A stretch of DNA of 64,000 nt. Source: Cristatella mucedo (taxonomy: Eukaryota; Bryozoa; Phylactolaemata; Cristatellidae). A program made the position numbers and the translations under genes. The notes under the pieces are model-generated. The model was not told the origin of the DNA. It ran no database searches and saw only the letters and a list, made by a program, of their open reading frames with translations. Below, one piece after another: positions 23,133 through 33,530 of the stretch. The number at the start of each line of letters is the position of its first letter. Positions within the stretch are counted from its first letter, which is position 1. The DNA lies in the NCBI GenBank assembly GCA_009760855.2, contig WPIO01000003.1:1758501-1822500 (forward strand), given 5' to 3'.

Positions 23133-23552
23133 CTGCTTGGAAATAACTCACTTGAGCTGGGCTGAGTTGAACGCGATGGTGACTTGCTTCTCACAATTTC
23201 TTTGCCCATGGAGCATGCCAGCTGCTCTGGTTGCACTCGAATTTACTTTTTCCACAAAATAAAAAAAACATTAAAAATGCCTTGGAAATCCGGAAGTATT
23301 TTAGAACAAATTAAAATTCCAATTTTAAAAATAAATTAAACAGTCTACGCACCACAAGCTCCAACACGTGAAGTCGGTAACTAACAATACCTCGATGACT
23401 CGGACTGTAAAACGCAGGACACGGAACTCCCTGCAGGCACGGATAACGCTTTGTTCGATTGCGAGTGCAGCATGGTCTTACTCGTCGATAGCTGCTCCGG
23501 CAAATGTCAAAACATGAGACATAAAAGGTAATCAAAACATGGCTGAACACGC

Positions 23553-23691
23553 GCTGGTTTGGCCCAGTGGATAAGGTGCTCGTCCCGATCAAGGTCTGGC
23601 CGAGGTCGTGGGCTCGAGCCCTGAGGCATATGTGAAGCGTCTGAATAAGGATTAAGTTCTCTTAGGGTGCTATACAAATGAATTATATTTA
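23553..23691 (+). repeat. SINE1, nearly full length
   Basis: One of the best preserved copies: CTGGTTTGGCCCAGTGGATAAGGTGCTCG A-box region, GTCGTGGGCTCGAGCCC B box, tail GAAGCGTCTGAATAAGGATTAAGTTCTCTTAGGGTGCTATACAAATGAATTATATT. Confidence 0.85.
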
Positions 23692-25480
23692 AGCTGCACT
23701 ATTCAAAAAGCAGGTTTAACAATTTCTCGAAATACGGCACAGCTGCAAAGCATCACCATAACGTGACAATTGCGACCTGGCAGGACAGGCAGAGCAAGCA
23801 ACGCAAGCAGGACATATGCCATCTCATTAGAGCTATGGCATCCTTATCATATCACGTGCAGGAACACCCCTCGTTAGACGCATTGCTTTCATTCAGGCAG
23901 ACCCATCCAGTACGCATAAATGCAATAAGTAAAGGTGTGACTAAAAAGTACCAGGCTCGTGAATAAGATACTGACAAGATGCAGATCGTTGGCATCCAGC
24001 CAGAGGTAAGCAGCAGGCAGATGTCAGAGGTTGACAACTTCACGACCGGTGGCTGCATATGACTCGCTCGGACGATCGCAGTCTGAGAAACTTTCACCCG
24101 TTTATAGGTTTATGGCCGACTAAAGCAGTGAGCAGTTGGTTCGAGGTCCCGCAATATAATCGATGGTCCGGTTGTTCCAAGATTGTTAACACATTAGTGC
24201 ACGTACACACTGACACAAATACACACACGCGCGCGCACGCGTGCGCGCACACACACACGCGCACACATCGAGCTATTGTAGTTGCATAGACAGTAACACT
24301 TACCGATGTGGCTAAGACACACACAACAGACGTCTGTATGGAGCAGAGCAACTGACGGTATCTGAACCATTAAGGTATGCTGCTAAGACAAACTATCAAA
24401 GCACGACCAAGCTCACTGACAATGAGCAGGAAACAAGCAGAAAATCAGGCAAGGCTTATCCTCTGACGAGTACTGAGCAGATATAGGACATGTCGATGCC
24501 CTACATCTAATGCAGATCTCAAAAAGATAGCTACAGGAAATCAGCCATTCGAGATTTTCTTTGGGAGTACTAGTTTATTAGCGCCAAGTCAAAGGGGCTT
24601 CCAAAAAGCACAAGATCGCATCACATCGACTAATGATCGGGCTGGATTCACTAGCACACAAAAGCAGCAAGCTGGAGAGAAATGTGACAGAAAATCGACT
24701 GACAGACATGCATATAACATAAATTTTTGGAAACAAAGAGAAGATGCACGCCAGCTGAATGCGTGCTAGCGCAAACACACAGATCATCAAGACGTGGGAG
24801 TCCGAACGCATGTCTTGGCTAACGCAGGCAAATATGGCAATTTTTGTGCAACTACTCACGTGGGAAGTGAAAGAGTTGTTCCTGGTGTTATGAGCACTCG
24901 GCCACCACCAATAGTCAAAACTTGGGAACAAGACACAACGACCATATTCAGCATCCGCTTTCCCGGTGTTGCACCACCGAATGCAGTCTCGGCAGCATAA
25001 GCTAAGCAAAGAGCCTACAAAAAGAGCCGACCACGAAGAAGCATGCAATTTTGTGCACTGCTATTCGGTCAGCAAGCTACGTAAGGGAGAAGATCCAGCC
25101 AATTTGTATTACATCCACTGGGTCGATTGAAGGCCTTCACTTGCATCTAGTTTTCAAGAGGCTGACATCGGATGTTGGGTTCAGGCTCAACGCTTGCGGC
25201 CGGTCAGATAATTTCTTCCGACCCATGGACACCTACGACTGCAGGCGATTGCAGACGGCACAACCCAAAGAGGTCAAGAAGGATGTAATATGTCCAAGAA
25301 TCGGCAGAAGATGAAGGGACGTGCAAGCATCGAGCACATCATAATGTCCGACAGTGACGTCATAGTTCAAAAACGGCGGCCCATTCAAAACAGTGGAGGA
25401 GTAATGCAGCTAATTCGACAAAGGTGACATCGACGACGAATGCAGCCCATATAGACAGGGACTGCAACGGCATGGACTAC
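23692..25480. other. Unassigned; possible decayed LTR-element integrase
   Basis: No intact gene. At about 24530-24600 (+) a frame reads ATGNQPFEIFFGST, reminiscent of the conserved TGxxPFExxFG segment near the C terminus of gypsy-type integrases. Neighbouring frames are broken. A short CA/CG-alternating microsatellite lies at 24217-24266. Confidence 0.2.
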
Positions 25481-25489
25481 AATGGTGAG

Positions 25490-25600
25490 AATGATGACGC
25501 TGCTGACTACACAAGAGGGGACGTGCCCAAAATTAGACCAAGGGATTTGAACTCTTGACATCGCCTACAGCTATCAACCACAGGACGACTGAGGAGGAGC
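25490..25600 (-). repeat. tRNA-like SINE head (antisense)
   Basis: The reverse strand gives an A-box-like TCCTGTGGTTGATAGCTGTAGG and a clean B-box-like GAGTTCAAATCCC. No tail was identified, so the family is unclear. Confidence 0.4.
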
Positions 25601-25724
25601 GCTGGCAAAGCAAGCCATCCTGAACGCCCCTTGTAAGTAAGAAGCCTGCAAAAACAATGAGAGGCCATGCCGAGTCCTTGCGCAGGTCACATTCAAATGC
25701 TGCCACTTTCAGGGGTCTTAGCAC

Positions 25725-25825
25725 CGGAGTCTTGGCACAAGGCAAGACGCTTGCTCTTGACGACCCACGTCGCTTGCACTAGCCCTGCAGCAGGCAATCC
25801 TTCATTGCCTGCTGCAGGGCTAGAA
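25725..25825 (+). repeat. SINE2-like copy with perfect hairpin
   Basis: AAGACGCTTGCTCTTGACGACCC aligns to the SINE2 head. It is followed by a 20-bp perfect inverted repeat, CTAGCCCTGCAGCAGGCAAT and its complement with a 5-nt loop (about 25779-25823), at the place where other SINE2 copies carry the GCAGTGG-GCGAT / ATCGCCACTGC stem. Confidence 0.5.
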
Positions 25826-26352
25826 GTGACGGAAGCCACACGGTTTTCTGCCAAAGTGAAGCTGCTGAGTGCTGCCAAACTTTACTTGGAGCGTGCCGCT
25901 CTAGTACCTTCGACCATCTAGCAGACAACTAGCAGACAACTAGCAGTGGCACGACCTGCTCCCAAAGTCGACCCGAACATGTTATAGGAAGGTCTGCCAA
26001 AAAGTGTCATGCAGTCGCTCTGCCTTTAGGTGCCGTGGACATGAACTAGCTATACTAGCGCATGGCTAATCGCGAGCCCAGGTGAACTCGACAGTACTCT
26101 GCGACCGGAGAGCCATGGCTCCTACGAAAAACAAGCCACGGCTCCTAGGCCGCACGAAGGTCCAGAGACCTTGCTCACTACCAAGCGAGGATGCCACGGA
26201 AAATGCAAGCAGAATCCCACAGTTGGACAATAGATACCGTCCAGGAGCCTGCTAACAAAGAAAGGGGATAGGTCGACGGATTCGTCAGTCTCATTACAGC
26301 AGAAGAGCCTTGGGAACTCGATGCAATGCCGCTCGATGTGGGAAATAGACTA

Positions 26353-26425
26353 TTGCCAGCCGCAGGACTTGAACACGCAGCCTGGGTCGTGAAGTGCGAT
26401 TGCCTTACACCCGGGCTACGACCTC
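26353..26425 (-). repeat. tRNA-derived SINE head (antisense)
   Basis: The reverse complement reads GTAGCCCGGGTGTAAGGCAATCGCACTTCACGACCCAGGCTGCGTGTTCAAGTCC, with A- and B-box-like elements. It is closest to the divergent SINE2 copy at 36.87 kb. Confidence 0.5.
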
Positions 26426-26491
26426 GTACAATCCTATGTCAGTAAATGTGAGGCTACTCTCTGCTAACTACTAGAAGTTAGAGTATCTGAG

Positions 26492-26560
26492 TATAAAGTG
26501 CCTAGAAAAAGATTCAATCCTCCGAGGGCGATATACAAATGTAGTAGTATTATTGCTGTT
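26492..26560 (+). repeat. SINE1/LINE1 3' tail fragment
   Basis: ATAAAGTGCCTAGAAAAAGATTCAATCCTCCGAGGGCGATATACAAATG followed by a TATTATTG-rich end. Confidence 0.6.
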
Positions 26561-27475
26561 GCTGCTTTTGTCGTTATTACTACTATGATTAAGTGAAGGT
26601 CATTAAGTAAGAAATTCGAATTCAGATGAAGGCACAGAGGACGGTCTCTTCGGAAAATCAGCCTTTAGAGAGCAAGCCGGAGTGCACATTCGTGCAACAG
26701 CAGAATAAACGGGCAGACGAAAGCACTCGCACTGACATTCGGTGCCCGGACGCTTCAAGTTAATGCTTTTATGCTTGACATAATAGCAGCATACAAGCAA
26801 CATTGGCAACTCCCCGAAATGCAATGTGACATCAGATATTCAATAAACTGGATATATTCCATCGACAATGTTGCAAGCTGTTGCTATTGGCATACTGCCG
26901 TGTCGCATTAATTGAAGCCTAAGAAAAAAGATTTGCCGGTTCAGCGACAAATAGATGCAATTCCGTAAGGTCAGTTAAGTGTTATGCTAGCTGGAGCTAC
27001 AACAAAAATTTTAAAGGCAACAAAAGGTGACTGCTTGATCGCTGTTTTTTTCGTATGCAACTAGATTCCGGTTGTAAAAAAGTGAGATGAACTACTCTTG
27101 TTGGGTGGAGTCATCGAAGGCATGCTCAGGACTTTGCCAAGTGTGATACGCTTACAGAAAATCTTTCCTGGTCAATTTTATCGGTGCAGTTATCGAGATT
27201 TTACGATTGATCCACATTGAACGCAGAGAGATTGAGAGTTGACCATTGGGGAAAGTCACACGGGAAATAGCAGGGGTTCCAACGAAACGCTGAAAAATAC
27301 GCTTTGGGGAGGGCCTACCATATTGATGCTGCTACGGGCTTAAATACAAAAGCACGACTGCCGGCCCAAAGGTTGTAGGCGAACTTTAGCCAATGAAGCA
27401 GCAAAGTATAACGGGCTAATAAAGCTGCAACCAGACACGTGCGCATCGACGAGGCAGATGCTAAGAGCACCGAGC

Positions 27476-27532
<57 letters not shown>

Positions 27533-28237
27533 TAGAGAGAGAAAGAGACCACGGCAGCCGCTCCAAGTAGAGCGCACACCAAGCAGCTCACATCGAGTTT
27601 GCATGTCAAGCAGCAGCAGCAGCATCTGCCACGTGCAGCGGCTGCTGCTGCTTGACAGCACTGTCGAAAAAAGACGTCGACGAGACGAGGATGAGCTAGA
27701 AAGTCGACTTGAAAAGTAACAGCAGCTGCTAGCTTGTCGGAAGCACACATCAAAGTGACAGCAAACTCTGGCTTCTGGCAGCCGGCCGCGCCCCCCCCCC
27801 CCCCCCCGCAGCACTGCGGCGGCAGTTCGTGGCTGTGGTGCATCAAGGCTGTGCCACGTGAATTGGCCGCATTCGCGACCCGTTTCGGTCACACGCGGTG
27901 GCCTCGAGTCAATGCGGCAGAAGTCAACCGAATCTACGGCTGAACGTCGACTGCAAGTCCCCTCCTGCTTGGGCAGTGCGAGGCTTCGTAGCGCCGTATC
28001 CCAGAGAAGCAACTTAGGGGCAGAATTCAACAAGTTAGCACAAGTATGCACAAAGCTGTATGCACACGTTCGGCTAAAAACCGTCGCGCAAGTCTTCACC
28101 GCAAAACGTCAGCTGAACGTCTGGCTGCAGCTGCCTAAGCTTTTATGGTGCGAGGTCGCTCCTCCTGTCCAGCTTGCAGGCTCGGCTGGCGGTCCTCAGT
28201 CGGGGGGGGGGCATGCTTCCAGACAGTACACTTGATT
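26561..28237. other. Unassigned DNA with (GA)n and poly-C
   Basis: It contains an imperfect (GA)n tract at 27479-27546, a CAG/CTG cluster near 27610-27655 and a poly-C run at about 27790-27807. Long Ser/Leu-rich open frames on the - strand across the GA tract are repeat-driven. Confidence 0.4.
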
Positions 28238-28756
28238 TTACTCGGCTTGGCCCGTCACAATTTTCGGATCGAAATCGGGAAAGACAGTCCGATTGCGACC
28301 AAGTGCTGACTCTACGCTGCCTCGTCCTCGGGTAGCCGATGCTGCTTTTGCTGCACTGAACCCTAGCCCGGTGGGCATACCTGCAACCCTCAGCGACTGG
28401 CGAAGTATCAGCTTGTAGTGACAATAAGATCAACTACTCTGATTACAGAGTCCCACGCAAATGCATAAAGGTCAGCTTTCGGAAAAAACACACATCGGGC
28501 CCACCGTGAAAGCCAATTTGTGGAGACAAAATAAAAAACCGCGTGCCATCACTCGCAACGAAATCAGTACAACTCCTAACTCGGCAAGAACTCGGCACGA
28601 GCCACTTGACATACACGACGACGGCATCATCCTTACTTCGTATATGGAGACCAGAACTCGATGGATCATCTCGACGACAAAGATCTCCGAGCTCATCGAC
28701 ACCAACTTGTCCAGGTCCAGCTCACCGTTTATGAACGCATAGTCAAAGTCGAATAC
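28238..28756 (-). CDS. Candidate two-exon 3' part of an unidentified gene
   Basis: On the - strand, 28756-28637 is bounded by CACTGCAG| and |GTAAGG and is exactly 40 codons in phase 0. It starts VFDFDYAFINGELDLDKLV and ends EMIHRVLVSIYE, an acidic start followed by a hydrophobic helix-like part. A phase-0 acceptor (ATTGTCACTACAAG|) then opens 28411-28238: LILRQSLRVAG, an Ala/Gly/Arg stretch (GLGFSAAKAASATRGRG), and the end NRTVFPDFDPKIVTGQAE before TAA. The first exon is strong on splice sites and composition. The second is less certain, because another acceptor 31 nt further on (GGTTGCAG|GTATGCCC) would imply a missing exon. I do not recognise the protein. Upstream exons probably lie above 28.8 kb, where the DNA is CpG-rich. 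Confidence 0.42.
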
Positions 28757-30439
28757 CTGCAGTGCACTAGATAACAAAGTAGAGGCAACGTCTGCGCAAG
28801 CCTTCCACAAGCGTTGCGCCGGCAGGAAGCGAGCGCCGGTGGGAGAGCTTCGACGGAGAGTGCCAGCAAGCTATCCTGGGGCATCTTGCAAAAGTGCAGA
28901 GGGAGTGCCTGCATCAACCTACGTGGCGGGCCACGCCTTTGCTAACGAAACAAATGCAGGCGAGCAAAAGACCAAACGAACAGGACGAAGCCAGCCAGGC
29001 GGCGCTGCAACTATGCCCGACGACGGCAAGGCCGAGCGAGTTACGTGCGGGCGGCAGGATACGCTGGCAGCCCCCCTTCGGTGCAGGTACAGGTTTCCTT
29101 ACGATTGAAAAGCTCAACAAATGTTCCTAGAAAGCTGATGCTTTAAAAAAAAGCGTTCACGAGAGTAAGAGACCCAAAAATAACCCTGCAAAATTCGACT
29201 TCTTCCGTGTGAGTGTACACAAACCAAGCAAGGAAAATAAAGGGAAAAGGAAGGAAAGAGAGTTTCTTTCCTGGTGCCTTCAGTCCTACGGCAATCGAGT
29301 TGGGGTGAGACGTCAAATGAATTTGAGATACCGCGAATCCTTCTCCTCTAGTCCAACGGAACACACTGCGACTCTCACAGAAGTGGCGCCAAATTAGTCC
29401 AAATCACAATGATTAAGGAAATTCGTGCCTCCATTGAGATCCTCAGTCTGGCTTCAAGGTCACTTCACTCGTTATCATTCAGCCTACTTGTGCGACCTCC
29501 AGCTTACTCCACCAGCGTGCTCTTGCACCATCCGCTCGTCAGTCCGCTCGTCAGCATAAGGTCATCTCAAAATCAATTGCCCTAAATTGAAATCCTTTGG
29601 TGATTGAGAGTTCAGCTCATTTGCATCAAAGGCCTAGAACTCTCTTCCGGGTATGGTGGCCATCTGCAATGACCTTGCTAGTCTCAGCTCAAAACATAGC
29701 ATAGATATTGAGTTCTCTTAGGATGCTATATAAACGGCCTACTATTATAGTTATTAATATGCATTACACCTATCTATGGCTGCTGTAGCTGGTGAAGCAC
29801 AATTGGCACCATACGCTCAACTGTTGTTTGGAAAAGTATCAAAATTGCGTAATACTCGATATAAGAAAAAACAGCTCATTACCAGCAGACCCAATTCCCA
29901 AATCCCAATTCCCCTTCTTCACTGCTCTGCTGTCGACAACACGAGCCCTTCCAGAGCTCAGAACTTCCAAGAGTCAGCCAAATTCAGGGTTGGCTCAAAT
30001 CAGCCTTCCTGAGGCTGTTATTGACCGAGCGACCCCCCCCCCCCTCTTTGACGTTCTGGCCAATTACCTGACAATTTTCTCATTTCCATCGAAGCTTCTC
30101 GAAAGCAGCTTGTGGAGGGAGTATCTACAGGAGTGTACTCTAAATCCGTGTATCATTTCCTGTTACACACGACATTCTGAGTAATATAATGATTACATAA
30201 AATGCCCCTGCTTTGGACCTGCTCGTTTTGCCGGTGACATTTACAGTTTCAACAGTTCCTAAGGAGTTCGCCGAAACAGATTCATCGAAGCTACTATGTG
30301 GCCAGGGTAGCCGAGAAAAAGCTGTGCAGCTACAGCCTCTGACCTCACAGATCAAGGCAAACAACTAATAAGGCACTTAAAAAGGGGTTAGAGTGACAGA
30401 AAAGTAGGCCACAGGGCTAGCCCCCTCCCCCGATTTCCT
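28757..30439. other. Unassigned DNA, CpG-rich at the left
   Basis: About 28800-29110 is GC/CpG-rich and may be the 5' part or promoter of the - strand candidate gene. The rest has no identifiable gene. A SINE1-like tail (ATTGAGTTCTCTTAGGATGCTATATAAACG) sits at about 29706-29740 and a poly-C run at about 30033. Confidence 0.35.
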
Positions 30440-30797
30440 CCATTTGAAGATCGTTGGTGACAGAAGCTTTTGCTCTGCAGGTCCTAGACTGTTGAACTCA
30501 CTTCCACAACTCTTATGCAGCGACATTAAGTCTCCTGCTGCCGACTGTGGTACATCTCTTCCAGCCGTCCTGGGCTGCTATTCCATGCTACCCACTACCT
30601 CAACTGCCTTCCTGACTCAGCTATGCTTCCCACTTTCTCTTTGTTGCGTGAGATGGAGACTGTTGGCCACCAAATGCTTACCGGAAGTAGCTTAGGCTTT
30701 GAATGCGCTATAGACAACTCTCCTGCATTTCCTCCACTTTCCAACATTCATTTGTCTTGGTGGTTACAGAGATGCATTACACATTACATTGAACCAA
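30440..30797 (+). mobile_element. LINE2 3' fragment
   Basis: It matches LINE2 from GGTGACAGAAGCTTTTGCTCTGCAGGTCCTAGACTG through TTTCTCTTTGTTGCGTGAGATGGAGAC to ACAGAGATGCATTACACATTACATT. Stops are present. Confidence 0.8.
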
Positions 30798-30989
30798 CTG
30801 TTTGAACGCCTCTTAAGCACCCAAACAGTTGCTCACCCCTGACAAGGTCATGGCCCCTCCCCGTTGGTTTAATGTAGATAGGCTTCTGGGCTGGCTCCTA
30901 ATATTTATATATATATAAGACCGGTTTCAATAAGCACATGTAACTGCTAATAGGATAAACCTGTAGTTCCTAGGTGAACCGGAGTAGAT

Positions 30990-31075
30990 AGAAATCCAAT
31001 TTCTTGCTTTAACCTTCAATGGTCTGCAGTGATATCCAATATCTTGCTTTTAACCTTCAATGGTCTGCAGTGATT
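30990..31075 (+). repeat. Tandem duplication of about 43 bp
   Basis: The unit (AATCCAATTTCTTGCTTTAACC plus TTCAATGGTCTGCAGTGAT) occurs twice in direct succession with few differences, 100 bp before the start of the candidate signal-peptide gene. Confidence 0.85.
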
Positions 31076-31172
31076 TGACTTGTCCATGCCCGGTTCGCCC
31101 GCTGGTGACGTTCGGTCAAAGCGGCCAGCTGACCGGCTGCTCGCTGCTGCCTCGCCTACTGACTGACTGCCG

Positions 31173-31197
31173 ATGACTGCTGCTGCTGCTGCTGCAG

Positions 31198-31237
<40 letters not shown>

Positions 31238-31866
31238 TTCCACCTGGGCAGGAATCCAGCTCGTGCAACTGCGCATCCAGAAGCCGCTGCAGCAGCTTCG
31301 GTGACTCCTTTCGTGATTACTTACTCGACCTTTACATCTGTGCAGCTAAGCTATTCATTTTTTCTTTGCAGCATGAGATCATGTCTTGACTACTGTTTGC
31401 CTCCCGACAGCCAGATTGGGCTTTGAGCAGCTACAGAAAAGCCTTGTCCTCACAGCTTTGCAGGGTTGCAGAAACAGAGCCACCGGAAGGAAGAGACGTT
31501 CAAAGCGGGTTGCTGCACGATGGAGCTAGCGGATAGGACATAAGCGATCTAGGACACTGCTGCTGCCAAAGATTCTAGCACAACGTTGCACATCCGGCCA
31601 CGACGGAGCAGCTCGCAGCCGGAAGTGGAAGGCAGCACAGCCATTTTTTGCAGACTCAGTGGGGTCCGAGTCGGTAGCTGGCTGTGCCAATCTCCCGATC
31701 TTGACCTCGTTGAGCACTCACGGGTCAGACTGGACCACTCACTAAGGGCTGATATCTGTATCTCACAGTCTACCGAGAAGCTTTCCGGTCGGCTTCGGCA
31801 GCTGTGGGACTGGATGACTCAAGATGCTCACCGAAAGATGACCATGCCAATGCCCCGACCAACACG
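31173..31866 (+). CDS. Candidate 5' exons of a secreted or membrane protein with a poly-Leu signal segment
   Basis: Exon 1 (31173-31300) starts ATGACTGCTGCT and gives MTAAAAAAV, twelve leucines from a (CTG)n tract, then VSTWAGIQLVQLRIQKPLQQL, a textbook signal-peptide or signal-anchor shape. It ends in phase 2 at CTTCG|GTGACT. Exon 2 (31654-31866) follows a strong acceptor (CCATTTTTTGCAG|) and supplies the one base needed to make Arg. It reads on for 70 codons (LSGVRVGSWLCQSPDLDLVE ... LRQLWDWMTQDAHRKM ... PMPRPT) and ends at ACACG|GTAAGT, a good donor. Splice phases agree. No family is recognised and the 3' exons were not found. The leucine run depends on a microsatellite, so a coincidence is possible. 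Confidence 0.4.
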
Positions 31867-32224
31867 GTAAGTAATGAGGAGCTTGGGGCTAAAAGACTTC
31901 CAATAAATCTCTATCTGCCCGTGCGTGCACGTGCATTACCTTGGTTTTCACTATAGCAAATATTAAAACATCTCTTGCGCATGTTTTCAGTGCTGTCAGA
32001 CAAATATAAAGTTTATCGGCTGAGGGCTAGATAGCAGCTTTCGGGATGCATCTGACGGCCCTCGCAATTACTTTTGCGTTTGAGCACAAACGCTAAAAAT
32101 ACGTTTAGCGATACACAGCTGTCCGCATGGCAAGAATGTGCACTTACACTGCATAGCTGCCGGGAAGTCGAATAAGCACCGCTGACCCTGCCCTGCCCCC
32201 CACCGCTTGCTGCGGTGCTTGAGC

Positions 32225-32392
32225 CGTGATGGCACACTAGGTAAGGTGGTTGCTTTCATGACCTTGGTTCCGAGGTCGTGGGTTCGATTCCTGCAGTGGG
32301 CGATCCTTTATCGCCACTGCAAGCGGTGGTGATAGCCGTAAAGGCTCTTCTGTCGCTATACAAAAAGAGGCTGTTTAATCAGCTAGGATTTT
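32225..32392 (+). repeat. SINE2, nearly full length
   Basis: CGTGATGGCACACTAGGTAAGG head, B box GTCGTGGGTTCGATTCC, stem GCAGTGGGCGAT/ATCGCCACTGC, then GTGATAGCCGTAAAGGCTCTTCTGTCGCTATACAAAAAGAGGCTGTTTAATCAGCTAGGATT and a T run. Near-identical copies lie at 35.3 and 44.7 kb, so the family was recently active. Confidence 0.88.
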
Positions 32393-33047
32393 TTTTTTGC
32401 ACCTACAAATCCACTAGGTTGCCACCAGCTCCGGGTCTGCAGAGCCACGTACAACCACACACAAAACAAGTGACAGAAGACAGTAAGCGGATAGACAGGA
32501 CGACACCACCATCGCACACATGCAGACACAAAGGCGTGCACACAAGGGTTTCGTCCATCTCTGAACCAGACTAGGCAGCAATACACTGAAGCATACACGT
32601 GGGAAGCAAAAGCAGGTAGAAACAACCAGCCTAGAGCTGCTGCTAATGAGCATGACCTAATAAATCTGCTAACACGGTATACAATATGCTTCACGGTCAA
32701 GAAAGAAAAGGCTACAAGAGGCATAGGTCATTGATTGTACGATGAAAAATCGATGCCACGGGGCTAATCAGGCAAGAGAATGCATCCAAACAAGAAGAGG
32801 AACCAAATCTTGCCTAAACCGAGTGATGTTTGTGCATAAGTATCAGCAGGCACACAATGGCCAGGGCTTGAAACAAAAATACGATCACTTGAGTTGACTA
32901 AACCTGGCAGCAAGTCACTGTGGCATGCAGGTTGCACGATGACTCTGAAATAGGATTGATGAGATCGACGACGAAAACGAGGTTAATGGTGGGCCACCTT
33001 AGAATGCTGGGATTATTAATATTGAGGACAGGCTTAAACCGGTTAAG

Positions 33048-33530
33048 TATAATAATAATAACAATAATAATAATAATAATGCACTTGATAAAGCACCCTC
33101 GAAGAACTCAATCTCTTTCTAGGCGCTTTACATTTGCTGCAAAGGGAAATGCAATTGAATGGTGAGTAATATCATGCTTGATAAACAAACAAACTGAATA
33201 ACATGGTTAGGGTGACAAGCACAGTGTCAGCATGCAAATGTGGTTAGTGGCAGCATGCACAGTGTCAGCACGCATAAGCACACGAAGGACGAATCACAGG
33301 GACCCACTAAATGCTGTCCTAAATAGATGTTTTTAAGTTTTTTTTAAATGTGGTCAAGTCAGGGGATGTTCTGACGCAAGTCGGGAGGTAGTTCCAAGCT
33401 TTGGGAGCATACGAGCTAAATGCACCGTCTCCGAAGGATTTGAGGTTTGTACGAGGTCTTGGTAGACTGTTGGATTCCGAAAAGCGGGTGGTACGATGCT
33501 TGGCCTGGTGGGGGAGTATGAATTCAACGC
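33048..33530 (-). mobile_element. LINE1 3' fragment (antisense)
   Basis: (ATT)n tail as AATAATAATAATAATAATGC, the tail hairpin, the full 3' UTR and about 200 bp of the RT ORF end, in reverse orientation. It aligns with the + copies at 1.2 and 46-47 kb. Confidence 0.85.

Noticed and set aside
27340-28099. 168-212-codon Ser/Leu/Cys-rich frames on -
   Set aside because: Driven by the (GA)n tract and a poly-C run; no splice-site support.
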